DNA of 64,000 nt from Actinokineospora auranticolor (GCF_002934265.1 NZ_PTIX01000024.1:45163-109162); one strand, 5' to 3'. Shown: positions 19,044 through 28,924, counted from the first letter of the stretch. The notes: generated by a model not told the origin, from the letters alone. Translations and numbers: made by a program.

Positions 19044-20227
19044 GGTGCCAATACCACTTTCACGCAGCCGTCGCGCTTGTCGCGGAACATCTCGTAACCC
19101 GCCACCGCGTCGTCCAGCGGCAGGCGGTGCGTGGTGAGGTCGAGGGTGCCCAGTGGATCGGCGGGGTCGAGGACCAAGGGCAGGATCTCGTCGGTCCACC
19201 TGCGCACGTGCGCTTGGCCCATCCGCAACTGGATGCCCCGGTCGAACATCTCCATCACCGGCAACGGGTCGACCTCGCCACCGTACACACCGGACACGGA
19301 CACGGTGCCGGCGCGCCGCACGCCCTTGAGGGCAGCGCGCAGGGCATCGAGCCGGTCCACGGCCACCCTGTCGGTGACCTTCTGGGCGATGGCGTCCGGG
19401 AGCAACCCGGTGGCCTTCTGCGCCAGCGCCACCAGTCGACCACCGTGCGCCTCCATACCCACGGCGTCGATGGTCGCGTCCGGACCGCGCCCGTCCACCA
19501 TCTCGATCAGGGCGGCGGCGACGTCGTCCACCTCGTCGAGGTCCACCGTCTCGGCGCCGTGCCTGGCGGCCAGGGCCAGTCGCTCCGGCACGCGGTCGAC
19601 CCCGATGACGCGGGACGCCCCGAGGTGCTTGGCGATGCGGGCCGCGAACTGCCCGACGGGACCGAGGCCCAGCACGGCAACCGATCCACCATCGGGCACG
19701 TCGGCGTAGCGCACGGCCTGCCACGCGGTGGGCAGGATGTCGGACAGGAAGAGGAACTGCTCATCGGGTGTGCCGTGGGGGATCTTGATCGGCCCGAACT
19801 GGGCCTGCGGCACCCGAAGGTACTCCGCCTGTCCACCGGGGACGGACCCGTAGAGGGAGGTGTACCCGAACAGGCTCGCTCCCTTGCCCTCCACGCGCAC
19901 CTGGGTGGTCTCGCACTGCGCGAACAAACCCCGACCGCACATCCAGCAGTGCCCGCAGGAGATGTTGAACGGCACCACGACCCGGTCCCCGAACGACAGG
20001 TGCCCGGCCGCTTCCGGACCGACCTCTTCGACAACGCCCATGGCCTCGTGCCCCAGCACGTCCCCGGGAGAGAGGTAAGGGCCGAGGACCCCGTAGAGGT
20101 GCAGGTCGGAGCCGCAGATGGCGGTGGAGGTCACGCGGATGATGGCGTCGTTGGGCTGCTCGATGCGCGGGTCGGGGACCTCGGTGACCTCGACCTTCTC
20201 GTTGCCCTGCCAGGTCAGTGCTTTGAT
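19040..20227 (-). CDS. Zinc-dependent alcohol dehydrogenase (glutathione-dependent FDH-like)
   Basis: A medium-chain Zn dehydrogenase. It shows 'ICGSDLHLYG' (catalytic zinc Cys), 'GHEAMGVVEEVG', the structural-zinc four-cysteine segment 'CGHCWMCGRGLFAQC' and the NAD-binding 'VLGLGPVGQFAARIAK'. Homology continues upstream of the GTG at 20134: 'KALTWQGNEKVEVTEVPDP' is the normal family N-terminus and reaches position 20224. At the place of the expected ATG stands ATC (20225-20227), with GAGGAG five bases before it, so I place the start there and flag it. If ATC is not used, the protein would start at GTG 20134 and lack the first 30 residues. Confidence 0.85.
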   Translation of the reverse strand: MKALTWQGNEKVEVTEVPDPRIEQPNDAIIRVTSTAICGSDLHLYGVLGPYLSPGDVLGHEAMGVVEEVGPEAAGHLSFGDRVVVPFNISCGHCWMCGRGLFAQCETTQVRVEGKGASLFGYTSLYGSVPGGQAEYLRVPQAQFGPIKIPHGTPDEQFLFLSDILPTAWQAVRYADVPDGGSVAVLGLGPVGQFAARIAKHLGASRVIGVDRVPERLALAARHGAETVDLDEVDDVAAALIEMVDGRGPDATIDAVGMEAHGGRLVALAQKATGLLPDAIAQKVTDRVAVDRLDALRAALKGVRRAGTVSVSGVYGGEVDPLPVMEMFDRGIQLRMGQAHVRRWTDEILPLVLDPADPLGTLDLTTHRLPLDDAVAGYEMFRDKRDGCVKVVLAP

Positions 20228-20550
20228 GTCGACTCCTCGATCGCCGGTGTGGGACGCGCCCCCGGGCCGTGGCCCGGGGGTGAGCGGGGTGGTCGGGACA
20301 CAGCGCGGCCGCTCACGGCCGACGTCGGACCACCCATGTCCTCTGGTACCCGGCCTCCGCAGGCGGAAACCGAACTCCCCCGGACAGATGGCCGCACCCG
20401 CCTGAACTCGCTGGGAAACGGGTCAGCGCCCAGCAGCGGCGGAGCCGGTACCCGGACTTCGTCGAAAGCCACATTGGACAGACCGGAACCGCCGGTCGCG
20501 CGGAAGCGCTCGGTGGTCCCGGCCGAGGAGGACCTCGTCGAGCGGTGCGG
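20228..20550. other. Intergenic region with a strong GC palindrome
   Basis: CCCCCGGGCC (20259-20268) and GGCCCGGGGG (20271-20280) form a near-perfect palindrome in the leader of the dehydrogenase operon, 30-50 bases before its start. It could be a terminator for transcription coming from the DUF3995 gene or an RNA element in the leader. The rest, 20281-20550, shows nothing that I can support. Confidence 0.5.
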
Positions 20551-21021
20551 TCACCGCCCCCGAGTCGCGCGCTGGTAGCCGAACGCGGCGAGCCCGGTCA
20601 GGACGCCGCCGACGAACCAGTACGGCTCGTAGCCGAAGAAGCTGAACCGCTCCGGAGCGGTCAGGGTGTCCGCGTCGCCGCTGACGAGCAGGAGCGCGGC
20701 CTGCAGCACGGCGGGCACCGAGTGCACCAGGCACAGCACGCTCATCCCCCAGGCGCCCACCAGCAGCGGTTTGCGGGCCAGTCGAGCCCCGAACGGGCGG
20801 ACCAGCGCCAGCGCCAGGACCCCGCCCGCCACGCACATCGGCACCGCGATGACGTCGATCACAAACAGCGGGGTGTTGCCCCGCACCGATAACCCGGGTG
20901 GCAGCCCCAGGGACCCGCCCACCGCCCAGTACACGTGGACCGCGGCGAATGCGAACGCCCACGCCGCGGTGGCGTAGGCGAAGAACGTGGTGCGGCCGGT
21001 GGTGGCCAAGCTTCGCGGCAT
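20551..21021 (-). CDS. DUF3995 integral membrane protein
   Basis: A 156-residue protein with four predicted membrane helices, in the pattern of DUF3995: 'AAWAFAFAAVHVYWAVGGSLGLP' split over helix 1, 'VAGGVLALALVRPFG', 'LVGAWGMSVLCLVHSVPA' and 'YWFVGGVLTGLAAFGY'. ATG 21021 is preceded by AAGGGGA. Function is unknown. A tandem operator-like array lies 40-75 bases upstream (21050-21097). Confidence 0.82.
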   Translation of the reverse strand: MPRSLATTGRTTFFAYATAAWAFAFAAVHVYWAVGGSLGLPPGLSVRGNTPLFVIDVIAVPMCVAGGVLALALVRPFGARLARKPLLVGAWGMSVLCLVHSVPAVLQAALLLVSGDADTLTAPERFSFFGYEPYWFVGGVLTGLAAFGYQRATRGR

Positions 21022-21049
21022 CGAGGTCCCCTTAGTCTCGTACCGGTGC

Positions 21050-21097
21050 GACACGGTCGGTGTCGCCCTGGGACAATTCGTTGTCGCCCCATGACAA
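21050..21097. promoter_or_regulatory. Tandem operator-like repeats upstream of the DUF3995 gene
   Basis: TGTCGCCCTGGGACAA (21061-21076) and TGTCGCCCCATGACAA (21082-21097) match at 13 of 16 positions and are spaced exactly 21 bases apart, two helical turns. Each is an imperfect palindrome (TTGTC...GACAA type). A GACAC...GTGTC arm pair (21050-21064) adjoins. This looks like cooperative binding sites for a repressor controlling the minus-strand gene; the regulator is not identified. Confidence 0.55.
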
Positions 21098-21357
21098 TAG
21101 GACGGCGAGCCCGGCGACGGTCGTACGCCTTCCAGCCACCGCAAAGCGCGGGCTACCCGCCGTCGGTGATGGCCAGTTGAGACTGAGCGGAGAGCACGGG
21201 CTCTCGACCACCATATCCGCCGAGCGGAAAGACCCGTCCGTGCTCCACGCAGGCGTCCGGAACCGGGGCTTGTCGGCAGACGCGGAACGCACACCGATGA
21301 GGTTTGCGCGCCGCGGCCGTCTGTACGGGTGAGATCGACTAACTGGAGGCGGGCACG
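21098..21357. other. Divergent intergenic region
   Basis: Between the DUF3995 gene and the DHFR-like gene. Apart from the operator-like array to its left and a ribosome-binding site AACTGGAGG just before 21358, I see no supported feature. Confidence 0.45.
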
Positions 21358-21921
21358 ATGCGGAAACTGATCTTCGGCATGAACGCGACCCTGGACGGCT
21401 ACATCGCCGCGACCGGCGACGACATCGGCTGGAGCGTGCCGAGCGACGAACTGTTCCAGTGGTGGCTCGACCAGGAGTTGGGGATCGACACGATGCTCTA
21501 CGGGCGGAAGCTGTGGGCGGCGATGAGCTCCTACTGGCCGACCGCCGACCAGCAGCCCGACGCCACTGCGGCGCGGCGCGAGTTCGCGCGGAACTGGCTG
21601 GACACGCCGAAGGTGGTCTTCTCATCGACCATCGACGGGGTCGGGTGGAACGCTCGTCTGGTCACCGGCGACGCGGTCGCGGAGATCACCCGGCTCAAGG
21701 CCGGGGACGGCGGGCCGATGAGGGTCGGTGGCGCGACGCTCGCCGAGGCGGCCGTGCGTGCCGGACTGGTCGACGAGTACGAGATCGTCACCCATCCGGT
21801 CCTGGTGGGCGGCGGTACGCCGTTGTTCACCGCGCTGGACAGCTGGGTGAACCTGAACCTCGTGGAAACCCGGACGTTCCCCGGCGGCGCGGTGCTGACC
21901 CGGTACGAAACGAAGCGATGA
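21358..21921 (+). CDS. Dihydrofolate reductase family protein (RibD C-terminal type)
   Basis: 187 residues with the DHFR/RibD-C pattern: start 'RKLIFGMNATLDGYIA', 'TMLYGRKLWAAMSSYW', 'KVVFSSTIDG', 'GPMRVGGATLAEAAVRAGLVDEY' and C-terminal 'LVGGGTPLF'. These proteins bind NADPH, but the substrate of this single-domain subgroup is unknown. ATG 21358 has GGAGG 7 bases upstream. It converges on the SnoaL-tailed sigma factor gene; such pairs are frequent in actinobacteria. Confidence 0.88.
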   Translation: MRKLIFGMNATLDGYIAATGDDIGWSVPSDELFQWWLDQELGIDTMLYGRKLWAAMSSYWPTADQQPDATAARREFARNWLDTPKVVFSSTIDGVGWNARLVTGDAVAEITRLKAGDGGPMRVGGATLAEAAVRAGLVDEYEIVTHPVLVGGGTPLFTALDSWVNLNLVETRTFPGGAVLTRYETKR

Positions 21922-22004
21922 GCACGCGCCGCGTTCCGAGCGAGCCGTCGACCGGCTCGCTCGGAAGCAGGACGACGGCGTCGTCGTTCGCGCGCCCTGT
22001 GTGG

Positions 22005-23012
22005 TCACAGCGTCGGGGGCAGGTCCAGCCAGGGTTTGTCCGTGGCGTCGAACCCGGTCAGCTCGGCGATCTTCCCGTCGACGACGCGCAGGGCCGCGAT
22101 GGCGAACAGCCGGTACTCCGGGGCGTCGGAGGTGCGCAGGTACAGCGCGGCGGCGGGCATGTGGTTGACCATGGTGGCGACACCGCGCCAGTCGTCGTGA
22201 CCGCGCTGGAAGAGCCCACCGGAGACCCAACCGTCCACCGCGTCCCGGGCCGTCGTGGTCAGGGTGCCCGCCTCGGGCAGCATCGCGAAGCGCAGGTCGT
22301 CGCGCAGCAGGGACGTCAGCGCGTCGAGGTCGTTGCGCTGATGGGCGTCGATGTACGACTTCACCGCACCGCGCTCGTCGTTCGACAGCTCGTGGACGGC
22401 GGGTCGGCGCCAGTCGAGGCGGCGATCGGGCAGTTGCTCGCGCATCGTCACCCGCGCCCGCTGCAGTGCACTGGTCACCGATGCGGTGGTCAGCCCGAGG
22501 GCGTCGGCGGCCTTCGACGCAGGCCAGCCGAGGACGTCGCGCAGGATGAACACCGCCCGCTGCCGCGGCGGCAGGTGCTGGACGGCGACGACGAACGCCA
22601 GCTCGATCGTCTCCCGCACCACCACCGATTCCTGCGGATCCTCGGGGAGCATCCGGTCCGGGTACGGCTGCAGGTACAGCACCTCGAACCCGGCGTCCGG
22701 CAGCTCCGCGGGCACGGGTACGCGGTCTTCCCGCTTGTCCAGGAAGTCCAGGCAGGCGTTCGTCGCGATCCGGTACAGCCAGGTCCGCAGCGCGGCATCG
22801 CCCCTGAACGACTCCCGCTTGTTCCACGCCCGCAAGAAGGTCTCCTGCGTCAGGTCCTGGGCATCTTCGTAGTTCGCCAGCATCCGGTAGCAGTGCACCC
22901 GCAGCTCACGCCGGTAGCGCTCCGTGATGAGCGCGAACCGCGACGCGTCGCCCGAGCGCGCCGCCGCGATGAACGTGGCCTCGTCGGCGCCCAGCGGCCT
23001 GGCTTCGGTCAT
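22005..23012 (-). CDS. ECF-type sigma factor with C-terminal SnoaL-like domain
   Basis: 335 residues. Region 2 ('RMLANYEDAQDLTQETFLRAW', split over residues 40-60) and region 4 ('LPPRQRAVFILRDVLGW' and 'TASVTSALQRARVTMRE') are clear. The last ~120 residues form a SnoaL/NTF2-like domain ('VKSYIDAHQRNDLDALTSLL', 'ALRVVDGKIAELTGFDATD'). Such fused sigma factors usually lack a separate anti-sigma gene, and the C-terminal domain is thought to control activity. ATG 23012 with GGAAGGA upstream is preferred over the GTG at 23030. Confidence 0.9.
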   Translation of the reverse strand: MTEARPLGADEATFIAAARSGDASRFALITERYRRELRVHCYRMLANYEDAQDLTQETFLRAWNKRESFRGDAALRTWLYRIATNACLDFLDKREDRVPVPAELPDAGFEVLYLQPYPDRMLPEDPQESVVVRETIELAFVVAVQHLPPRQRAVFILRDVLGWPASKAADALGLTTASVTSALQRARVTMREQLPDRRLDWRRPAVHELSNDERGAVKSYIDAHQRNDLDALTSLLRDDLRFAMLPEAGTLTTTARDAVDGWVSGGLFQRGHDDWRGVATMVNHMPAAALYLRTSDAPEYRLFAIAALRVVDGKIAELTGFDATDKPWLDLPPTL

Positions 23013-23156
23013 GGTCGTCAATCCTTCCACCGGTAAGAGGGGGTACGAGAACTGACGACGTGACGGGGGATTCCTGATCGGTGAAGCTGGTCACGGGTCC
23101 GTTCACCACACTGGACCGAGGTCGATCCAGGGAACGCGCAGCGGGTCCAGTGCCCG

Positions 23157-23393
23157 TCACCGGTCGGTTGGAGCCGTGATGCCTGCGGAACGCAGCAAGG
23201 CGGCGAAGGTCGCGTAGGTGCGGTCGAGGTCGACGGCTTCGGGGGCGACGCGCCACTGCTGGTGGATGCCGATCACGACCCCGAGCAGGACGGTGCCCAA
23301 CTCCTCGGCGCCGACACCGTCGGGTAGCGGGAGTCAGGTGACGCAGGCGCGGACTTGGGCGCGGATGGCTGTGCTGGTCGAAAATGCTGTCAC
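23157..23393 (-). pseudogene. TetR-type regulator, C-terminal remnant with in-frame stop
   Basis: The minus strand reads 'TAIRAQVRACVT', TGA (23334-23336), 'LPLPDGVGAEELGTVLLGVV', then 'LDRTYATFAALLRSAGI' to a TGA at 23157-23159. This is the ligand-binding C-terminal end of a TetR/AcrR regulator. The DNA-binding half is gone, and transposase debris lies immediately upstream, so an insertion probably destroyed the gene. Confidence 0.65.
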
Positions 23394-23420
23394 TGGCTGT
23401 GAGCTGCGGGTTCAGGCGGC

Positions 23421-24456
<1,036 letters not shown>

Positions 24457-24480
24457 GTTCACCGCAGCCGACCTGCGGGG

Positions 24481-24650
24481 CCCAAGAGCGCGTTTGAGAT
24501 CTTCACGTGGTGAGTGGGCGTGGTCCGGGGCGGGTGGCGGCGTGTCCGCGGGTGATGCGTCAGGTCATGGTGGTGATGGCGGCCCAGCGGATGATGGCCT
24601 CGGAGGTGGCGGGGTGGCGTTCCTGGTCACGGGCGAGGCGTCGGTGAACT
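24481..24650 (-). mobile_element. IS5-like element, 3' end remnant
   Basis: The minus strand encodes 'RRLARDQERHPATSEAIIRW' and 'AAITTMT', then TGA (24560-24562), 'RITRGHAATRPGPRPLTT'. This is the C-terminal end of an IS5-family transposase with one premature stop. The IS end-like sequence AAGAGCGCGTTTGAGATC follows at about 24484. The other side is cut where attachment-like copy 3 begins (24657). Confidence 0.7.
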
Positions 24651-24656
24651 ATACGC

Positions 24657-24716
24657 GCGTTGACCTGTCGAAACCGCATTTCGACAGGTCAACGCAATAT
24701 GCCGTACATAGTTCAC
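24657..24716 (+). repeat. Attachment-site-like structured repeat, copy 3
   Basis: A 17-bp perfect stem: GCGTTGACCTGTCGAAA (24657-24673) pairs with TTTCGACAGGTCAACGC (24679-24695) around loop CCGCA. The tail AATATGCCGTACATAG is followed by TTCACGCCG, almost identical to copy 2 (GATATGCCGTACATAG, TTCACACCG). Compared with copies 1 and 2, the inner stem reads TCG instead of CGG on the left and CGA instead of CCG on the right, so pairing is kept by compensatory changes. The GGGGAGCA boxes are absent on its left side. Confidence 0.85.
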
Positions 24717-24902
24717 GCCGGGTGGAACTCGGTCGTGTGTCTGCTCGACCGTGTCCGCATACCCGAGGACTCTTCCGTCTGGCCTCGCTGGTCCTGCGCG
24801 GCCGGACGGCCGGGGTGCTTCGGTCTCGGTCGTGTGCCGGGAGCAGGCTCGGAAGGGTGGGCGTGGTGGAACTCTTTGGGGTGGTGCCGGATATTTCCTC
24901 AC

Positions 24903-25472
24903 GTGAGCAACGACGTGCAGGCCGGGCTTGGCTCGGACGCGGACCTGTGGGTGAGGGTCCGTGATGGCGACATGGTGGCGTTTCGGGCTGTCCACGATCG
25001 CCATGCTTCCAGGGTTTACCGGCACTGCTATGCCCGCCTCGGCGATCACGCCGAGGCTGAGGAGGCCGTGAACCAGGTGTTCTTGGCGGCGTGGTTGCGC
25101 AGGCACAGGATCACTGTCGGACCGGCTGGGTTGCTGCCGTGGTTGGTGGTCGCGGCGGGTAACACCGCGCGGAACCATCTTCGGTCGCTGCGCCGTCGTA
25201 GGGCCTTGGTCGACCGGGTGAACGCTGAGGCGGGCCGGGGTGATGGGGGTGATGGGGGTAACGCGGCGGTGCGGGGGGCGTTGGACAAGCTGAATGCCGC
25301 GGGCCGCGCGGTGGTCGGGTTGTGCCTTATTGAGGGCTACACCTATGAGGAGGCGGCGCGGGTGTTGGACGTTCCGGTGGGGACGGTTCGGTCGCGGTTG
25401 AGCCGTGCCAAGGATCGGCTGCGTGGCGAGTTGAAGAAGATGGGTATCGACTACCGGGACGGGAGTTTCTGA
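24903..25472 (+). CDS. ECF-type RNA polymerase sigma factor
   Basis: 189 residues: region 2 'VYRHCYARLGDHAEAEEAVN' followed by 'QVFLAAWLR', and region 4 'GYTYEEAARVLDVPVGTVRS' then 'RLSRAKDRLRGELK'. GTG 24903 is preferred because the frame upstream overlaps attachment-like copy 3. The stop overlaps the ATG of the next gene (TGATG), so they are coupled. The pair lies just downstream of copy 3 and may be the first gene of another unit. Confidence 0.88.
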   Translation: MSNDVQAGLGSDADLWVRVRDGDMVAFRAVHDRHASRVYRHCYARLGDHAEAEEAVNQVFLAAWLRRHRITVGPAGLLPWLVVAAGNTARNHLRSLRRRRALVDRVNAEAGRGDGGDGGNAAVRGALDKLNAAGRAVVGLCLIEGYTYEEAARVLDVPVGTVRSRLSRAKDRLRGELKKMGIDYRDGSF

Positions 25473-25984
25473 TGCGGTCGCTGTTTCAAGGGGCACAGGA
25501 GTTCGATACCGCCAAGTCCTGGCGCGAGACGCAGGTCGCTATTGCCAAGCACCGACACACGTTGCGGTGGAGGAAGGTCGCGGTGGCGGTGGGAGCGGCG
25601 ATCGCGGTGGTCGGCGGTGGTGCGGCCGCGGTGGTTTCCACGCTTCCCGTGACCGATTCATCGGGCGTGGAGTGCCGGGCTGTCGCCGACGACGGGGCGG
25701 CCATCCCGGGGACGTTCGGCTCGCAGGCCACGCCTTCCGACGGCGCCGCCGAACCGGTCACCCCCGTGGAGTTCTGCACGACGCTGTGGCGGACGGGGCT
25801 GCTGCGCCCCGGCGTCGAGGGTGTGGTGAGTCCCGAGCCCGGCAGCGATCCCAACACCGCGGGCCCGTACCCGGTCCCGTCCCTGGTGGCTTGCGTCGAC
25901 CAGGCGGACGGCCACTCGGTCGTGGTGGTCGGGACCAGTCCGGCGGCCTGCGCGTCGGCCGGTCTGGCCGGTTTGGCGAGGTGA
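25472..25984 (+). CDS. Single-pass membrane protein coupled to the sigma factor
   Basis: 170 residues: a basic cytoplasmic start (residues 1-30), one membrane helix ('VAVAVGAAIAVVGGGAAAVV', about 33-52) and an extracellular part with four cysteines ('VECRAV', 'FCTTLWR', 'VACVDQ', 'AACASAG'). The topology and overlap suggest a partner that senses outside and may hold the sigma factor, but no zinc-finger or anti-sigma motif is visible. I do not recognise the family. A 17-bp stem follows. Confidence 0.7.
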   Translation: MRSLFQGAQEFDTAKSWRETQVAIAKHRHTLRWRKVAVAVGAAIAVVGGGAAAVVSTLPVTDSSGVECRAVADDGAAIPGTFGSQATPSDGAAEPVTPVEFCTTLWRTGLLRPGVEGVVSPEPGSDPNTAGPYPVPSLVACVDQADGHSVVVVGTSPAACASAGLAGLAR

Positions 25985-26024
25985 GTGATGGGGCGGGGCC
26001 GGTGCGGCGGCCCCGCCCCATCAC
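25985..26024. terminator. Bidirectional terminator, 17-bp stem
   Basis: GTGATGGGGCGGGGCCG (25985-26001) pairs perfectly with CGGCCCCGCCCCATCAC (26008-26024) around a 6-base loop. It lies between two convergent genes (sigma partner and crystallin-like protein) and can serve both. Confidence 0.85.
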
Positions 26025-26039
26025 CGGAACGCCGGGGAA

Positions 26040-26645
26040 CTAATAGCTGAATTCGATCGAAGAGATCTCTTCGTCCAGGAGCCCGTAGCCGGACGTGCCA
26101 TAGGTCCACCCGTAGTTCGCGCCCCAGTAGTACGCGTCCTCCCAGACCTTGTGCTTGCAACTGGAGAAGCTCTTACCGGAAGCGATGTCGTCGTTGGCGT
26201 AATCGCCGACGTAGCTCGTTCCGAAACCCAAGGTCGGCGAGCAGCCCGTCGAGGTGGTGATGGTGAGGATGGTGCCTCCACCGTAGTTGTTCGAGTCGTA
26301 GAACAGGCCGATGACCACGGCCAGGGCCCCAGCTCCGGTTTTGCCCTCCGCGGCCTCGACCAGCGCGCCTGCCTTGGCGGGCGTGTCGACGCCTGCCGCG
26401 GACTCGGCACTGATCGCGCCGCCGGTCGCGTAGACCAGCCCCGCGCCGATGGTGTCGAAGCACACCGGCTTGTGCGGGACCTTCGGGCCCTCCACCGGGA
26501 CGCCGTTGACACTGACCACGTCGGCCTGGACAACGCAGTTCCGCACCTGGCGTTTTCCGGTGTCGGCCGACGCACTCGGCGCGAAAACAACGGCAACCAA
26601 CGAAAACAGTGCGACAGAAACCGCCGCTCTGCGCAGGTATTTCAT
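26040..26645 (-). CDS. Secreted beta/gamma-crystallin-like protein
   Basis: 201 residues from ATG 26645 (GGGGGCAAG upstream). 'LRRAAVSVALFSLVAVVF' with 'SASA' is a signal peptide. The distal half repeats crystallin-like strands: 'GLFYDSNNYGGGTILTIT', 'SYVGDYANDDIASGKSF', 'VWEDAYYWGANYG'. Such modules occur in actinobacterial protease or killer-toxin inhibitors (I36-like), but this longer protein may have another role. Four cysteines could form two disulfides. It stands alone. Confidence 0.72.
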   Translation of the reverse strand: MKYLRRAAVSVALFSLVAVVFAPSASADTGKRQVRNCVVQADVVSVNGVPVEGPKVPHKPVCFDTIGAGLVYATGGAISAESAAGVDTPAKAGALVEAAEGKTGAGALAVVIGLFYDSNNYGGGTILTITTSTGCSPTLGFGTSYVGDYANDDIASGKSFSSCKHKVWEDAYYWGANYGWTYGTSGYGLLDEEISSIEFSY

Positions 26646-26945
26646 TTCTTGCCCCCAGTGACATTCCGCCTCCACGTGGGCGGGCAGTTCAGAACCTACC
26701 TGCATGATCACCTTCACATGCACCGGCAATCGAGTGAAATCCCCAGATTTCGGACTGCCCAATAATTCAATGACACCCCGGACCGGACCGCGCTCACACG
26801 GGGACCCACAAGCGCTCATTGTGGCGGCACCCATTGAGACGATTGGACGCATAAGCTGAACCGTGCGCGAAGTCGACAACGGACTGGGCCGTTGGCCGCT
26901 TGGTTCAGCGCCTGCCACTCCGCCACGCGTCCCCGCAGATGCGAG
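26646..26945. other. Intergenic region
   Basis: Upstream region of the crystallin-like gene; relatively AT-rich near 26755-26775. I see no supported feature besides a probable promoter that I cannot place. Confidence 0.4.
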
Positions 26946-26978
26946 CCGCGGGCCCCGGAACTGGTCCGGGGCCCGCGG
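26946..26978. terminator. Terminator hairpin after the GH84 gene
   Basis: CCGCGGGCCCCGGA (26946-26959) pairs with TCCGGGGCCCGCGG (26965-26978), a 14-bp perfect stem with a 5-base loop, 15 bases beyond the end of the minus-strand GH84 reading frame. Confidence 0.85.
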
Positions 26979-26992
26979 TGGTCATCGGGGGG

Positions 26993-28924
26993 TCAGGTGG
27001 ACATGCTCTCGATGAACGTGTCCAGTACGCCGTCGCCGAGGCGGACGGGGCCCGGCAGGTTCAGCTGGCCCGGTGGCACCTGGATCGCGCGGGCCTGGGC
27101 GACGAGCTGGTTGGCTTCGGCGAAGTGGGCCTGCGCGGTCGTCTCGTCGCCGTCGACTTGGGCGGCTTCGCCGACCAGGGCGGTCTCGAGCGCGTCGGCC
27201 CACAGGGACAGGGCGTCGAGCCAGGCGTCGGAGCCCGCGTCCGTGGTGCCGGTTCGGATGAGTTGGGGTGCCGTGCGCGGGATCTCCGCGTAGTCCCACA
27301 TGGTGTCGATCGCCTGGTGCGGGTCGGTCTGGAACGTCTGGCGGTACTGGGCCACCCGGACGGCGAGACCGGGAGTCTGCGGCAGCCACGGGTCGGCCGG
27401 GATGTCCTCGCCGGTGTTCGGGTCCTCCTGGTTGTCGGCTACCGGGGCGAGGTTGTTGAGGTCGAAGAACGCGAGCAGGGCCTGGGTGACCGCACCGTCG
27501 GGGCCGTCGCCGAGCCACTCGGCGAACTGGCGGGTGGCGCGGTCTGGCTCGTAGGCGTTCTCGTTCCAGGTGAAGTCGGCCATGCCGAACAGCACGACCT
27601 TGCTCGCCGAGGGCAGGTTCATCGGGTTGGCGGTGATCCCGGACAGGTGCGCGCTGATGCCCGCCTTGCGCTCGTCGTACTGACCCATCAGCAGCCTGCC
27701 GGTGGCCTGCTCGTAGTCGTTGGTCGGGTAGTTGTCCCACACCAGCGGTTTGCGGCCCCAGATCGCCTCGGCTGCGGCGGCCTCGGAGACCTCGATGGAG
27801 GTCGGGGTGACGCCGTACCCGGTCCACATCACCTGGACGCGGCTGTCCAGTTCGGCGCGGTAGGTGGACTTGTACGGCGAGTCGTCGATGTCGCAGTAGT
27901 CGGTGGGGACGGTGATCAGCGGGGCGGTGCCTGGCGACGTGTCCAGGAAGGAGCGCTGCACCTTGTTGAGCAGCTCGACCTGGGCGTGGGCCATGTGCGC
28001 CTTGGTCGGCGCGCCGTAGTGCTGCTGGTCGGCCGCGCACTGCCGGACGTAGTCGTTGTCGTCGTCGACCTCGATGTCGTCCACCGGCAGGGCGAACGAG
28101 CGGACACCGATGTCGTAGAGCTGTTGCAGCTTGGCGGTGATCGCGGTGTAGTCGGCGGCGTTCGAGTAGCAGACGCTGAGTCCGGGGGCGAGGGCATAGG
28201 TGAACCTGATGTGGTTCGCCTTCGCCTTCCGCACCAGCTCGGCCAGCTCGGCGCGGCGGCCCGCCGGGTAGAGCTGGCGCCAGTTGTCGCGGTGGTACGG
28301 GTCGCCCTTGGGCACGTAGATGAAGGAGTTGTACTTCACCCGGGCGCCGAACTCGATCTGATCCAACTCCTCCCCATGTGTCTACTGTGGACGGTAGGAG
28401 CCCTCGACGACGCCGCGGACCGGGAACGAGGGGTAGTCGGTGACGGTGACGGGAGCGATCTTGCCCGGCTGCATGAGCTGCCAGAACGTCTGCGTGGCGT
28501 GGAAGGTGCCGTCGGCGTCGGCGCCTGCCAGCACGATCTCGCCCGGCCGGGCGGTGAGGTAGTAGCCCTCGGCGGGCAGCGACGCGGGCAGGGTGACCGC
28601 GGCGGCGTGGATGTTCGCGCCGCTGAGCGCGCCGACCCGGACCTTGAGCGGGGAGGCGTGCTCGTGGCCGTACTCGACGACCTCGACGGTGCCCACTCCC
28701 CCGTCCCCCAGCACGTCTTCGACACCGTCGCGAGTGGACTGGTCGGTCCCCGCGTCGACGACCACCAGGGCGCTGGCCGGGAGCACGACGTCCGCACCGG
28801 AGCGGGTGATCTGGTGCGGCAGCGGCCACACCTCGGGCGGGGGCAGGCTGTCCCCGGCGTTGGCGGGCACCGCGAGCAACGGGAACAGGACGGCGACACC
28901 GGCGAGCAAGGCGTGAGTACGCAT
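26993..28924 (-). pseudogene. Secreted GH84 beta-N-acetylglucosaminidase broken by an amber codon
   Basis: The N-terminal part (28382-28924) has a signal peptide and a GH20b-like domain ('LPHQITRSGADVVLPASALV'). The rest (to 26993) is the GH84 catalytic domain ('GLSVCYS', 'LPVDDIEVDDDNDY' with the Asp pair) and helical tail. Both are in one frame, separated only by TAG at 28382-28384. The family motif EGFYGTPWSH here reads EGSYRPQ, stop, TH. The stop falls on the conserved Trp (TGG to TAG), and several neighbours also differ. Intact length would be 643 residues. The enzyme would cut GlcNAc from glycans outside the cell. Confidence 0.85.
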
